The notes under the pieces are model-generated. The model did no database searches. It was not told the origin of the DNA and saw only the letters and a program-made list of their open reading frames with translations. Below are positions 18,687-26,818 of a DNA stretch of 64,000 nucleotides, in pieces; the first letter of the stretch is position 1, and the number at the start of each line of letters is the position of its first letter. Origin of the DNA: Martelella radicis (GTDB lineage Bacteria; Pseudomonadota; Alphaproteobacteria; Rhizobiales; Rhizobiaceae); assembly GCF_014196625.1 (NCBI RefSeq), contig NZ_JACIDZ010000007.1:124001-188000 (forward strand), in the 5' to 3' direction. Position numbers and translations under genes: made by a program.

Positions 18687-18714
18687 AAATTACCGTAAAA
18701 TTGTAGGTTGTCAA
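18687..18714 (-). promoter_or_regulatory. Candidate promoter of the dctPQM operon, sharing the iacH motif
   Basis: On the reverse strand a perfect TTGACA (18714-18709) is followed after 16 bases by TAATTT (18692-18687). The octamer ACGGTAAT (18696-18689) lies at the same offset from the -10 as the identical octamer in the iacH promoter. On the opposite strand TTGATT (18674-18679) and TAAAAT (18696-18701) with 16 bases between them could serve the forward iacB-like gene. Orientation is therefore not certain. Confidence 0.5.
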
Positions 18715-18757
18715 CTCTGCCAATGCAAGCATTCCGGCTTTCGTCTCAAATTTATGA

Positions 18758-18779
18758 TATTTTTCACTTTATTTTTCAC
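18758..18779. repeat. Tandem TATTTTTCAC decamers shared with the iacH promoter
   Basis: TATTTTTCAC occurs at 18758-18767 and again at 18770-18779, a 12-base period, and a third exact copy is inside the iacH promoter at 15366-15375. It could be a regulator half-site, or chance in AT-rich DNA. Confidence 0.4.
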
Positions 18780-18919
18780 CTTTTTTCAGCCACCTTTCAC
18801 AGACGAACCGGCCATCAGCGACGTCGCGAGCAGCCTCGAAAGGGCTTTCGAAAGAGGCTCTCAGGCCTTCGCGCGCCACGGTCGAAGGCCGTTCGGATCA
18901 ACAGAAATGGGGAACTGAA

Positions 18920-19279
18920 ATGAGTGAACAAAAGCCACTGAGAACGTTGTTCTGCATTGCAGTGCATCAAAACTTTTTCGACCTGCCGTTCAGCGATATC
19001 GGCCTGGTCTGGAAGGGGTTTTCGGCGTTCCTGCGCGGCGTCGCCGATCTTCCCGGCGTCACCGTGCTCGGCACGATGGATGACGACGAAACCATGGTCG
19101 GCACTTCGCCGGACGGCTTTCCGTGGACCTGCTATATCCTCGCCGACTGCCCGGATCGCGACAGCGTCAAGGCCGCCTGCAACCTGTTCCGCACGATCGA
19201 GGTCGGCGAGTACCGGTTGTGGCGCTACATGCGCATCGAGGCCCGGATGGGGCGCGCGCTGGAAATTCCCGCGCTTTGA
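18920..19279 (+). CDS. iacB: Small conserved protein, IacB-like
   Basis: A 119-residue soluble protein with no signal peptide or membrane segment. Features I can see are an N-terminal strand RTLFCIAVHQNFFDLP, a central DDETMVGTSPDG segment, WTCYILADC, and a C-terminal arginine-rich RLWRYMRIEARMG helix. The alternating strand and helix pattern suggests a ferredoxin-like (ABM-type) fold. The size and position next to iacR, iacI and the iac operon match IacB, whose biochemical role is poorly defined. The ATG follows GGGGAA by 5 bases. It is convergent with iacR. The name depends on context and recollection of the family, so confidence is moderate. Confidence 0.65.
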   Translation: MSEQKPLRTLFCIAVHQNFFDLPFSDIGLVWKGFSAFLRGVADLPGVTVLGTMDDDETMVGTSPDGFPWTCYILADCPDRDSVKAACNLFRTIEVGEYRLWRYMRIEARMGRALEIPAL

Positions 19280-19303
19280 CGAAAAGCCAGAAGCATTCCG
19301 GCC

Positions 19304-19323
19304 GGCTTGTCATTTGACAAGCC
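19304..19323. terminator. Stem-loop between convergent iacB-like and iacR genes
   Basis: GGCTTGTCA at 19304-19312 is the reverse complement of TGACAAGCC at 19315-19323. Its place between two convergent stops fits a shared terminator, although there is no strong T-tract. Confidence 0.45.
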
Positions 19324-19342
19324 CGCTGGAGCGCCGCGCGAC

Positions 19343-19795
19343 TCAGGCAAGACGCTCGAAAATCTCTTCAAGAACCTGATTGACGCGGCGAAGGTCGTCC
19401 TCGCTGATATCCGTGAAGGTTCTTTCAAACACGCGGCTTGCCGTCTTCGCGGCCTTCAACCCGGCCTCGGCCCCGGCTTCCGTCAGGCTGACCTCGGTCA
19501 CCCGGGCATCGCTGGGGGAGACGCGGGTCTTGACCAGACCCTCGGCGGCCATGCGCTGGACGATCTTGGTCGTCGTGTTGAGCTTGAGGATGCAGAATTC
19601 AGCGATCTCCGAAACGCTGAGGTTTCCATGCTCGCGCAACGAGGACAGGACGCGCCAGCGCGAGACATCGAGCCCCTGCTGCTTCAGCAGGCGGTCCATT
19701 TCGAACGTGTAGCGCGCGCTGACACGGGTAATCCAGTAAAACGGCCATTCCGCCTTCGATTGGAATGGAAGTGTCGGCTTATCTGAGTTTTCCAT
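19343..19795 (-). CDS. iacR: MarR-family regulator, IacR-like
   Basis: DNA-binding regulator of 150 residues, the normal MarR size. The winged-helix region runs from about residue 45 to 110: LREHGNLSVSEIAEFC, then TTTKIVQRMAAEGLV as recognition helix, and the wing around SPSDARVTEVSLTEAG. Helices at both ends form the dimer. MarR proteins in IAA clusters bind IAA and release DNA, which would induce the operon. The gene is divergent from iacI, with about 110 bases between the starts, and convergent with the iacB-like gene. Likely operators are the palindromes at 15350-15365 and 19842-19855. Confidence 0.88.
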   Translation of the reverse strand: MENSDKPTLPFQSKAEWPFYWITRVSARYTFEMDRLLKQQGLDVSRWRVLSSLREHGNLSVSEIAEFCILKLNTTTKIVQRMAAEGLVKTRVSPSDARVTEVSLTEAGAEAGLKAAKTASRVFERTFTDISEDDLRRVNQVLEEIFERLA

Positions 19796-19841
19796 CTGGC
19801 TATCTTCAGTCAGTTGAGCGCTGCGGATCGGGAGGTTCGCA

Positions 19842-19855
19842 CTGCATAATTGCAG
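19842..19855. promoter_or_regulatory. Palindrome in the iacR-iacI intergenic region
   Basis: CTGCATAATTGCAG has 5-bp arms around TAAT and includes CATAAT, a possible forward -10 for iacI. It could be an IacR operator. The evidence is position and symmetry only. Confidence 0.4.
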
Positions 19856-19905
19856 CGGTGGCAGAAGGCAAACAGCTTATGAACGGAAATGACAGGAAAG
19901 CAACG

Positions 19906-20472
19906 ATGAACACCCCGACGGATGCGGACAGGCTGGCCCTGCTGACGGCCCGCGTCGAAAGGCTGGAGGCGGAGGCCGAAATCCGCCGGCTGCAGGCCCG
20001 CTACATGTTTCTGTGCGACACGCCCTGCCCTGATTATGCCGTCGCAAACGACGCCCAACGCATCGACGCCATCCTCGCGCTTTACGCCGAAGATGCGATC
20101 TGGGAGGGCGTCGGTGAATATTATGACGGCCAGTTCGGCCGCTGTACCGGAAAGGCCGAAATCCGCGCCCATTTCGAAAAGTTCTGGAGCCCGGAGCGCG
20201 AGCCGAAACTGGTGCTGAATGTCCACTATCTGACATCGGAGCAGATCCATGTGGACGGCGACTGTGCCGAAGGCCAGTGGGTGCACTGCCAGCCATGGCT
20301 CTATGCCGACGGCACGGCGCTCCTGCGCTCCAGCCGGCTGAACAACGCCTTCGTCAGGATCGATGGCGCGTGGAAGATCAGCCGGACCCGCACCGAAAAC
20401 GTGTTCATTACTCCGCTCAGAGACAATTTCGCCAGCGACTACCCGCGACATTCGGTGTTGATGCGACCCTAG
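19906..20472 (+). CDS. iacI: SnoaL/NTF2-like protein, IacI-like
   Basis: A 188-residue protein. A short coiled N-terminal helix (about residues 1-30, LTARVERLEAEAEIRRLQ) leads into an NTF2-like fold recognised by the RYMFLCDT start, AILALYAEDAIWEG, the GKAEIRAHF segment and a C-terminal WKISRTRTENVF. I chose the ATG at 19906 with AGGAAA 6 bases upstream; in-frame ATGs at 19765 and 19879 are less well supported. NTF2-like proteins of this type are common helper enzymes (isomerases, hydratases) in aromatic degradation. The assignment to IacI rests on its position beside iacR and on fold. Confidence 0.72.
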   Translation: MNTPTDADRLALLTARVERLEAEAEIRRLQARYMFLCDTPCPDYAVANDAQRIDAILALYAEDAIWEGVGEYYDGQFGRCTGKAEIRAHFEKFWSPEREPKLVLNVHYLTSEQIHVDGDCAEGQWVHCQPWLYADGTALLRSSRLNNAFVRIDGAWKISRTRTENVFITPLRDNFASDYPRHSVLMRP

Positions 20473-20589
20473 AGCGTTTCGCAGTCAGGTGGCAACATTT
20501 TATATCCGAAAAAAACCTTTAAAACAGATAGATAGAACAGATCCAGGTTTCCACGAAAGGCGGAATTGCTCCAGCGGATGACCGCCCCG

Positions 20590-21393
20590 TTACATGGCGG
20601 ACTGTTGGCCTGCACTCACGGCGAACTGTTCCCAGGCGCCTCCGGGCGCCGTCGCGGCCTGAAGGGCGGCGAGATTCTGCTGCGCCTCTTCGGCCGAAAC
20701 GCCCGCAGTGGCGACGCGCTCGGCCTCCTGCTGCTTGCCCTGAAGCGCGAGGACAAGAGCCAGGTTGATGCGAACCTCGGGGCTCGCGCCGCGTTGGACA
20801 ATCGCCTCGCGCAGATAGTTCTCCGCCGTCGTCAGATCATGGGTGAGAACGTAGGAAACCGCCATGTTGGATAGCACTTCCGGGTTCTTCGGCGACAGCG
20901 TGAGCGCCTGACGGTAGCGCATGCGCGCCTCCATCGGCTTGCCCATCTGGTCGAGAATCAGTCCCTCCTGCGAGAAGGTCCGCCAGTCGCGCGGCGCAAC
21001 ATTCTCGGCATTGCGAATCGTGCGCAGCGCATCGGGGTAATAGCCCAGCGCTGCCTGGGTTTCGGCATAGTGGAGCAACGCATCGCCGGAATCGGGGTTG
21101 CGGGCGGCAACCTCTCGCATCACCTGATTGGCCTCGCCGTAACGGCCCTCCGCCTTCAGAAACTCGGACCAGGCGATACCCGACTTGACGTTGCCGGGCC
21201 TTGAAAGATAGGCGGTTTCAAGCCGATAGCGCGCCATCTGTCGCTGTGATGGGGAAAGGCTGGCAATCTCCTCGGCCGACATATATTGCGCCGTGGTCAT
21301 CGGCCTGCGCACGCTGGCGCAGCCTGAAACCGCAATTGCCGCGATGACGAGCGCCAGCGCCGCCTTTCCCGAAAGCCCGGTGCGATTGGTCAT
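20590..21393 (-). CDS. TPR-repeat lipoprotein (TadD-like)
   Basis: Predicted lipoprotein of 267 residues. A signal peptide ends in the lipobox VSGC (Cys near residue 25). The rest is helical tetratricopeptide repeat: units are clear around NPDSGDALLHYAETQAALGY, DWRTFSQEGLILDQMGK and NPEVLSNMAVSYVLTHD. TadD-type proteins assist assembly of Flp/Tad pili, but no other tad genes are in the window, so a general envelope role is equally possible. It is divergent from the aminopeptidase gene with about 130 bases between the starts. The stop is 117 bases from the iacI stop (convergent). Confidence 0.82.
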   Translation of the reverse strand: MTNRTGLSGKAALALVIAAIAVSGCASVRRPMTTAQYMSAEEIASLSPSQRQMARYRLETAYLSRPGNVKSGIAWSEFLKAEGRYGEANQVMREVAARNPDSGDALLHYAETQAALGYYPDALRTIRNAENVAPRDWRTFSQEGLILDQMGKPMEARMRYRQALTLSPKNPEVLSNMAVSYVLTHDLTTAENYLREAIVQRGASPEVRINLALVLALQGKQQEAERVATAGVSAEEAQQNLAALQAATAPGGAWEQFAVSAGQQSAM

Positions 21394-21522
21394 TTTAAGG
21401 CAATCTCCGTCTGTTCTGGCCGCCCCGATCAGCGTAAGGAATCAGTTCCGAGGCTTTCTGCCACTTTACAGAAAGTTTTTTCCCGCGAAAGTAGGCGGGA
21501 CGACAGTGACAAGCGAAGACAG

Positions 21523-22908
21523 ATGCCCAGTTTCCAGATTTTCGACCGCCCTTCCCGCTTTTGCGGACCCGGTTCCGACACGAAGCAGCTCTATGCGGTA
21601 ACGCCATCCGACATCGACAAGCCGGACGCGCTGCCGGATAGCTTCCGGCGGTTTGCCCGTGCGGCAGGTTTTTCCGCGCGCGAAGGCGAACTCCTCATCG
21701 CGCCCTCCGGCGACGGAGGCATCGGCGGCGCGTTGTTCGGGCTCGGGCAGAAAGGCGCACCTTTTGCCGCCGGGCGGCTTTCGCGGCTCCTTCCGGCCGG
21801 CGACTGGGCGCTCGCGCGCTTCGACGGCGATGTGGCCCAGGCGCTGATCGGCTTTGCGGCCGGAGGCTATCGCTTCGAACGCTATCTCAAGCCTTCTTCG
21901 GCCACCCAGGTCCGTCTCGCCATTCCTGACAGCTGCGACGCAGCGGCAATCGAACGGACCGTTGCCGCCATCTTCCTTGCCCGCGACCTGATCAACACCC
22001 CGGCAAACGACATGCAGCCGGACCATCTGGAGCAGGTCTTCGAGAGCCTGGCCGGTCACTATGGCGCGACCTTCGGCGCGATCCGCGGCGACGAATTGCT
22101 GAAAGCCGGCTTCCCGCTGATTCATGCGGTCGGACGCGCCGGCGAGAAAGCGCCAAGGCTCATGGAAATGCGATGGGGCCGCAAGGGCGCGCGAACCATC
22201 ACGCTTGTCGGCAAGGGCGTATGTTTCGATACGGGCGGCCTCGACATAAAGTCGGCGGCCGGCATGGGGCTGATGAAGAAGGATATGGGCGGAGCCGCCA
22301 ATGTCATGGCGCTCGCGCTGATGATCATGGATGCCGGCCTGGACGTCGACCTGCGCGTCATCGTCCCGAGCGTCGAGAACGCGATCGCCGGCAATGCCTT
22401 CCGCCCGGGTGACATATACCGCTCGCGCAAGGGGCTGACGGTGCAGATCGACAACACCGACGCGGAGGGACGGCTCATCCTCGCCGACGCGCTGACCTAT
22501 GCCGATGAGGAGCTCCCCGATCTGCTGATCGACATGGCGACGCTGACGGGCGCTGCCCGCGTGGCGCTCGGCCCCGATATCGCGCCGTTCTTCACCGACA
22601 GCGACGCGCTTGCCGAGAAGCTCTCCGCGAACGGCGAACGGCTTTCCGACCCGCTCTGGCGCATGCCGCTTTTTGCCGGCTATGACGCCAGGCTGAAAAC
22701 CGCGATCGCCGACCTCACCAACGCCCCGGCTGGCGGCATGGCCGGCGCGATCACCGCGGCGCTCTTCCTGAAGCGCTTTGTCGGTCGGGCGCGAACGTGG
22801 GCGCATTTCGACATCTATGGGCACGCCCCGGCCGATCGCGATTTCGGCCCTGCCGGCGGCGAGGCGCAGGCGATCCGCGCCCTCTTCGAAACGATCCGGA
22901 CGAACTGA
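21523..22908 (+). CDS. Leucyl aminopeptidase family protein (M17)
   Basis: Zinc- or manganese-dependent cytoplasmic aminopeptidase of 461 residues. The M17 catalytic domain shows VGKGVCFDTGGLDIKS (metal-binding Lys and Asp, about residues 230-245), KKDMGGAANV, and the signature NTDAEGRLILADAL (about 310-323) with its metal ligands. The N-terminal domain is shorter and more divergent than in E. coli PepA, typical of the PepB-like branch. Its stop overlaps the start of the NlpC/P60 gene (TGATG), so the two are translated together and may both process peptides from cell-wall turnover. Confidence 0.93.
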   Translation: MPSFQIFDRPSRFCGPGSDTKQLYAVTPSDIDKPDALPDSFRRFARAAGFSAREGELLIAPSGDGGIGGALFGLGQKGAPFAAGRLSRLLPAGDWALARFDGDVAQALIGFAAGGYRFERYLKPSSATQVRLAIPDSCDAAAIERTVAAIFLARDLINTPANDMQPDHLEQVFESLAGHYGATFGAIRGDELLKAGFPLIHAVGRAGEKAPRLMEMRWGRKGARTITLVGKGVCFDTGGLDIKSAAGMGLMKKDMGGAANVMALALMIMDAGLDVDLRVIVPSVENAIAGNAFRPGDIYRSRKGLTVQIDNTDAEGRLILADALTYADEELPDLLIDMATLTGAARVALGPDIAPFFTDSDALAEKLSANGERLSDPLWRMPLFAGYDARLKTAIADLTNAPAGGMAGAITAALFLKRFVGRARTWAHFDIYGHAPADRDFGPAGGEAQAIRALFETIRTN

Positions 22909-23774
22909 TGGTGATGGAACTCGACCGAAGGCTGCATGCCTTCCGCCCCGATCTAGCCGATGCCCGGCTTTCCGGCATCGTCCATGCGGATCGCTTCGCC
23001 GTGCCGACGCCGGCCCAGATCATCGCGCCCGTCGCGCCCTTGCGGCCGAAGCCCTCGGAAGCCGCCTTCATCGACAGTCAGCTTCTTTTCGGCGAAACCG
23101 TCGACATCTTCGAACGCCGATCCGGCTGGGCCTGGGTGCAATCGCGCTTTGACGGTTATGTCGGCTACCTGCCCGAGGCGATGGTGGCCGAAGGCGAGCG
23201 CCAGGCCTCCCATGTCATCTCGGTCCCCCGAACCTTCCTCTATCCCGAGGCCGAGCTCAAGGCCGGGCCGGTCTGCGCGCTTTCCATGGGCTGCCGGCTG
23301 ACCTTCGTCGACGAGGCGGAAACGCGCGGCAGCCGCTATTATCTTTGCTCGGACGGCACGGCGGTTTTTGCCGATCACTGCTTTCCCCTCGGCCGTCCCT
23401 TCGAGCGCGATCCGGTGAAGACGGCGCTGCGTTTTCTGGAAACGCCCTACCTCTGGGGCGGACGGTCGGGCTTCGGCCTCGACTGCTCGGCGCTGGTACA
23501 ATTGGCGATGATGATGGCGGGCGCAGCCGTGCCGCGCGATTCCGACATGCAGGAATTGATGGAGGGCGAGCCGGTGAAGCGCCGGGCGCTGAAACGCGGC
23601 GATCTCGTCTTCTGGAAAGGCCATGTCGGCATCATGGAAGATGCCAAGACCCTCATCCATGCCAATGGCGCGACCATGCGGGTCACGCGTGAAAACCTTG
23701 ACCACGCGATCACCCGCATCGCGCCGGTCTATGGCAACCCGACTTCCTATCTGAGGCTACAGCGGGCAGGATAG
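22908..23774 (+). CDS. NlpC/P60 family cysteine peptidase with SH3 domains
   Basis: A 288-residue protein. An N-terminal bacterial SH3 region (about residues 45-150, including SGWAWVQSRFDGYVGYLPE) is followed by an NlpC/P60 hydrolase domain. The catalytic Cys is residue 193 in LDCSALVQ and the His residue 239 in GHVGIM, with HANG near residue 251. Such enzymes cleave D-Glu-diamino acid bonds in cell-wall peptides. There is no signal peptide, so it is probably cytoplasmic and acts on recycled muropeptides together with the aminopeptidase it overlaps. The true start must be the ATG inside the upstream stop; longer frames run into the aminopeptidase. Confidence 0.92.
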   Translation: MVMELDRRLHAFRPDLADARLSGIVHADRFAVPTPAQIIAPVAPLRPKPSEAAFIDSQLLFGETVDIFERRSGWAWVQSRFDGYVGYLPEAMVAEGERQASHVISVPRTFLYPEAELKAGPVCALSMGCRLTFVDEAETRGSRYYLCSDGTAVFADHCFPLGRPFERDPVKTALRFLETPYLWGGRSGFGLDCSALVQLAMMMAGAAVPRDSDMQELMEGEPVKRRALKRGDLVFWKGHVGIMEDAKTLIHANGATMRVTRENLDHAITRIAPVYGNPTSYLRLQRAG

Positions 23775-23782
23775 TATGAAAC

Positions 23783-23813
23783 GAAAACGCCGCACTGGTG
23801 AGGCGGCGTTTTC
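23783..23813. terminator. Bidirectional terminator between the NlpC/P60 gene and adhE
   Basis: GAAAACGCCGC at 23783-23793 pairs perfectly with GCGGCGTTTTC at 23803-23813. The flanking A and T runs let it act in both directions, between two convergent genes. Confidence 0.88.
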
Positions 23814-23837
23814 TCTCATGCTGTTCAATGCCAGCAA

Positions 23838-26504
23838 TTACTTGCGGGCGCTGAGCGGCACGACCGAACCTTTGTCTTCGGCTGCTGCCGGCTCGTTGAC
23901 GACGCCTTCTTCGTAGGCGCGGCCATAATAGGTGTCGAGCAGGACCTGGCGGATCTCCGAGATCAGCGGGTAGCGCGGGTTGGCGCCGGTGCACTGGTCA
24001 TCGAAGGCCTTTTCGGCGACTTCATCGAGATGGTCGAGGAAGTCGGCTTCGCCGACGCCGGCCGCCTGGATCGATTCCGGGATATCGCAGGCCTTGTTCA
24101 GGCTTTCGATCCACTTGACCAGATTTTCGACCGACTGTTCGTCCGTCTTGCCGCCAAGATCGAGGTGGCGGGCAATCTCGGCATAGCGGCACAGCGCCTT
24201 CGGCCGGTCATACTGGCTGAAGGTTGCCTGCTTGGTCGGGTTGTCGACCGCGTTGTAGCGAACCACATTGGCCAGCAGCAGGGCATTCGACAGGCCGTGC
24301 GGCAGGTGGAACTGCGCGCCGATCTTGTGCGCCATCGAGTGGCAGACGCCGAGGAAGGCGTTGGCGAAGGCCATGCCGGCGATCGTTGCGGCGTTGTGAA
24401 CCTGCTCGCGGGCCTTGGGATCGGCAGCGCCGTTCTTGTAGGCCGAGGGCAGATATTCCTTCAGCAGCTTCAGGGCCTGAAGCGCCTGACCGTCCGAATA
24501 CTCGTTCGCCATGATCGAGACATAGGCTTCCAGAGCATGGGTCACCGCATCGATGCCGCCATGGGCGGTCAGCGACTTCGGCATGTTCATGACGAGGTCG
24601 GGATCGACGATGGCCATGGTCGGCGTCAGTTCGTAGTCGGCGATCGGATATTTCACGCCGGTCTTCTCGTCGGTCACGACGGCGAACGGGGTGACTTCCG
24701 AACCGGTGCCCGAGGTCGTGGGCACGGCGACGAACTTGGCTTTGATGCCGAGCTTGGGGAAGTGATAGATGCGCTTGCGGATATCCATGAAGCGCAGCGC
24801 CAGATCGGCGAACTCGACGTCCGGATGCTCGTACATCACCCACATGATCTTGGCCGCATCCATCGGCGAGCCGCCGCCCTGGGCCAGGATGATGTCCGGC
24901 TCGAACGAGCGGGCCAGTTCCCAGCCCTTGCGCACGACGGCGAGCGTCGGGTCGGCCTGCACGTCGAAGAAGGTTTCGACTTCCATGCCAAGGCCCTTCA
25001 GCACGCGAACCGTGTCGTTCACATAGCCGTTTTCGAAGAGGAAACGGTCGGTGACGATCAGGCAACGCTTGTGGCCCTTCAGTTCTTCCAGAGCGAAGGG
25101 AAGCGAACCGCGACGGAAATAGATCGACGGGGGAAGCTTGTGCCACAGCATGTTTTCTGCCCTCTTGGCGACCGTTTTCTTGTTGATCAGGTGCTGCGGG
25201 CCAACGTTTTCCGAGATCGAGTTGCCGCCCCACGAACCGCAGCCAAGCGTCAGCGACGGCGCCAGGCGGAAGTTGTAAAGGTCGCCGATACCGCCCTGCG
25301 AGGCAGGCGTATTGATCAGGACGCGGGCCGTCTTCATCTTTTCGCCGAAGGCGGTGACGCGTTCGGGCTGCAGGTCCTGGTCGGTGTAGAGCACCGAGGT
25401 GTGGCCGATGCCGCCAAGGGCCACCAGGTCGGCAGCGATACGGCCGGCATGGTCAAAATTCTTGGCCTTGTACATGGCAAGCGTCGGCGACAGCTTTTCA
25501 TGGGCAAAGACTTCTTCCTCGCCCGTGCTTTCGACCTCGGCAATCAGAACCTTGGTGCGCGGCGGCACCTCGATGCCGGCCATGGCCGCGATCTTGACGG
25601 CCGACTGGCCGACGATCTCGGCGTTCAGCGTGCCCTTCTTGTTCATGATGATATCACGAACGGCGCCGGCCTCATTGCCCGACAGAACATAACCGCCATG
25701 GCTGATGAAGCGCTCGCGCACCTTGTCATAGACCTTGTCGACGGCAATCACCGACTGTTCCGAGGCGCAGATGACGCCATTGTCGAAGGTCTTCGACATC
25801 AGGATCGAGGCAACCGCACGCTTGATATCGGCATATTCGTCGATGACGGCAGGCGTGTTGCCGGCGCCGACGCCGATTGCCGGCTTGCCCGACGAATAGG
25901 CGGCCTTCACCATGCCGGGGCCGCCGGTGGCGAGGATGAGGTTGATGTCCTCATGGTGCATCAGCGCGTTCGACAGCTCGACCGAGGGTTCATCGATCCA
26001 GCCGATGATGTCCTTCGGTGCGCCGGCCTTGACGGCGGCTTCAAGCACCACGCGGGCAGCCTCGCAGGTCGAGCGCTTGGCGCGCGGATGCGGCGAGAAG
26101 ATGACCCCGTTGCGGGTCTTCAGGCTGATCAGCGCCTTGAAGATGGCGGTCGAGGTCGGGTTGGTGGTCGGGACGATGGCGCAAATCAGGCCGACAGGCT
26201 CGGCAACCGTGAAGATGCCGTATTCCGGTTCCTCCGAGAGGATGCCGCAGGTCTTGTCGTCCTTGTATTTGTTGTAGATGTATTCCGAGGCGAAGTGGTT
26301 CTTGACCACCTTGTCTTCCATGACGCCCATTCCGGTTTCCTCATGCGCCATACGGGCAAGAGGAATGCGGGCATCTGCCGCGGCAAGGGCGGCGGAACGG
26401 AAAATGAAGTCGACCTGTTCCTGGGTATAGGTCGCAAACTTCTGCTGCGCTGCCTTCGTCCGGGCAACAAGCTGGTCAAGTTCGGTCGTGCTGGTGGCCG
26501 GCAT
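23838..26504 (-). CDS. adhE: Bifunctional acetaldehyde-CoA / alcohol dehydrogenase AdhE
   Basis: Cytoplasmic fermentation enzyme of 888 residues that reduces acetyl-CoA to acetaldehyde and then ethanol, regenerating NAD. The N-terminal CoA-acylating aldehyde dehydrogenase half has the catalytic Cys246 in NGVICASEQ and the glycine motif GVGAGNTPAV. The C-terminal iron-dependent alcohol dehydrogenase half has GGGSPMDAAK, the GTGSEVTPFAV motif, and metal-ligand His residues in HGGIDAVTHALEAY and CHSMAHKIGAQFHLPHG. Length equals that of enterobacterial AdhE, which forms spirosomes. A perfect FNR-type box lies about 220 bases upstream, consistent with induction by oxygen limitation. Confidence 0.97.
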   Translation of the reverse strand: MPATSTTELDQLVARTKAAQQKFATYTQEQVDFIFRSAALAAADARIPLARMAHEETGMGVMEDKVVKNHFASEYIYNKYKDDKTCGILSEEPEYGIFTVAEPVGLICAIVPTTNPTSTAIFKALISLKTRNGVIFSPHPRAKRSTCEAARVVLEAAVKAGAPKDIIGWIDEPSVELSNALMHHEDINLILATGGPGMVKAAYSSGKPAIGVGAGNTPAVIDEYADIKRAVASILMSKTFDNGVICASEQSVIAVDKVYDKVRERFISHGGYVLSGNEAGAVRDIIMNKKGTLNAEIVGQSAVKIAAMAGIEVPPRTKVLIAEVESTGEEEVFAHEKLSPTLAMYKAKNFDHAGRIAADLVALGGIGHTSVLYTDQDLQPERVTAFGEKMKTARVLINTPASQGGIGDLYNFRLAPSLTLGCGSWGGNSISENVGPQHLINKKTVAKRAENMLWHKLPPSIYFRRGSLPFALEELKGHKRCLIVTDRFLFENGYVNDTVRVLKGLGMEVETFFDVQADPTLAVVRKGWELARSFEPDIILAQGGGSPMDAAKIMWVMYEHPDVEFADLALRFMDIRKRIYHFPKLGIKAKFVAVPTTSGTGSEVTPFAVVTDEKTGVKYPIADYELTPTMAIVDPDLVMNMPKSLTAHGGIDAVTHALEAYVSIMANEYSDGQALQALKLLKEYLPSAYKNGAADPKAREQVHNAATIAGMAFANAFLGVCHSMAHKIGAQFHLPHGLSNALLLANVVRYNAVDNPTKQATFSQYDRPKALCRYAEIARHLDLGGKTDEQSVENLVKWIESLNKACDIPESIQAAGVGEADFLDHLDEVAEKAFDDQCTGANPRYPLISEIRQVLLDTYYGRAYEEGVVNEPAAAEDKGSVVPLSARK

Positions 26505-26721
26505 GGGACTACTCCTGCGCTATTCGCCGGAATGTCCGGCGGTTGCTGTGGTTGGCGGACGGGATGGGCCGGTCTTGGGGGCGGCCCGGCGGTCGTGCGG
26601 AAGAGTTTCGCGCCACATTTCGTCACGGGTATGACACCCGGTCGGGGCTTAGAAAACTATCCGGAAGAAGACCGTCCAATCTCACCGGGGGCAGATTTAG
26701 GCCGCTTTAAATCGGTTTGTA

Positions 26722-26735
26722 TTGATCGTGATCAA
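26722..26735. promoter_or_regulatory. FNR/FixK-type (anaerobox) site upstream of adhE
   Basis: TTGATCGTGATCAA matches the Fnr/FixK consensus TTGAT-N4-ATCAA in every position. It lies 218-231 bases before the adhE ATG. The copA stop is on the other side, so adhE is the only plausible target. Confidence 0.82.
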
Positions 26736-26818
26736 AGGGCCGGGGAATCTCGGAATTCCCTTGGCGCCAACTGCGAGCGGCTGAAACGAAGAATAGGACG
26801 ATAGGCGTGGAATGGAAA

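Larger units (their letters stand above)
18301..18919. other. Long intergenic regulatory region between dctP and the iacB-like gene
   Basis: About 620 bases with no convincing gene. The 18300-18660 part is GC-rich, and small frames there have no recognisable protein features. The 18665-18800 part is sharply AT-rich and holds the promoter elements listed separately. Leaders from these promoters would be long: about 410 bases to dctP and about 210 bases to the iacB-like gene. Confidence 0.6.

Noticed and set aside
18604-18918. Possible 104-residue protein in the gap before the iacB-like gene
   Set aside because: No ribosome binding site of note, its sequence crosses the AT-rich promoter island, and there is no recognisable fold.
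24030-26804. 924-codon open frame on the forward strand
   Set aside because: It runs antisense to adhE, whose motifs are complete. The translation is rich in Arg, Gly and His with no known domain, as expected from high-GC third positions.
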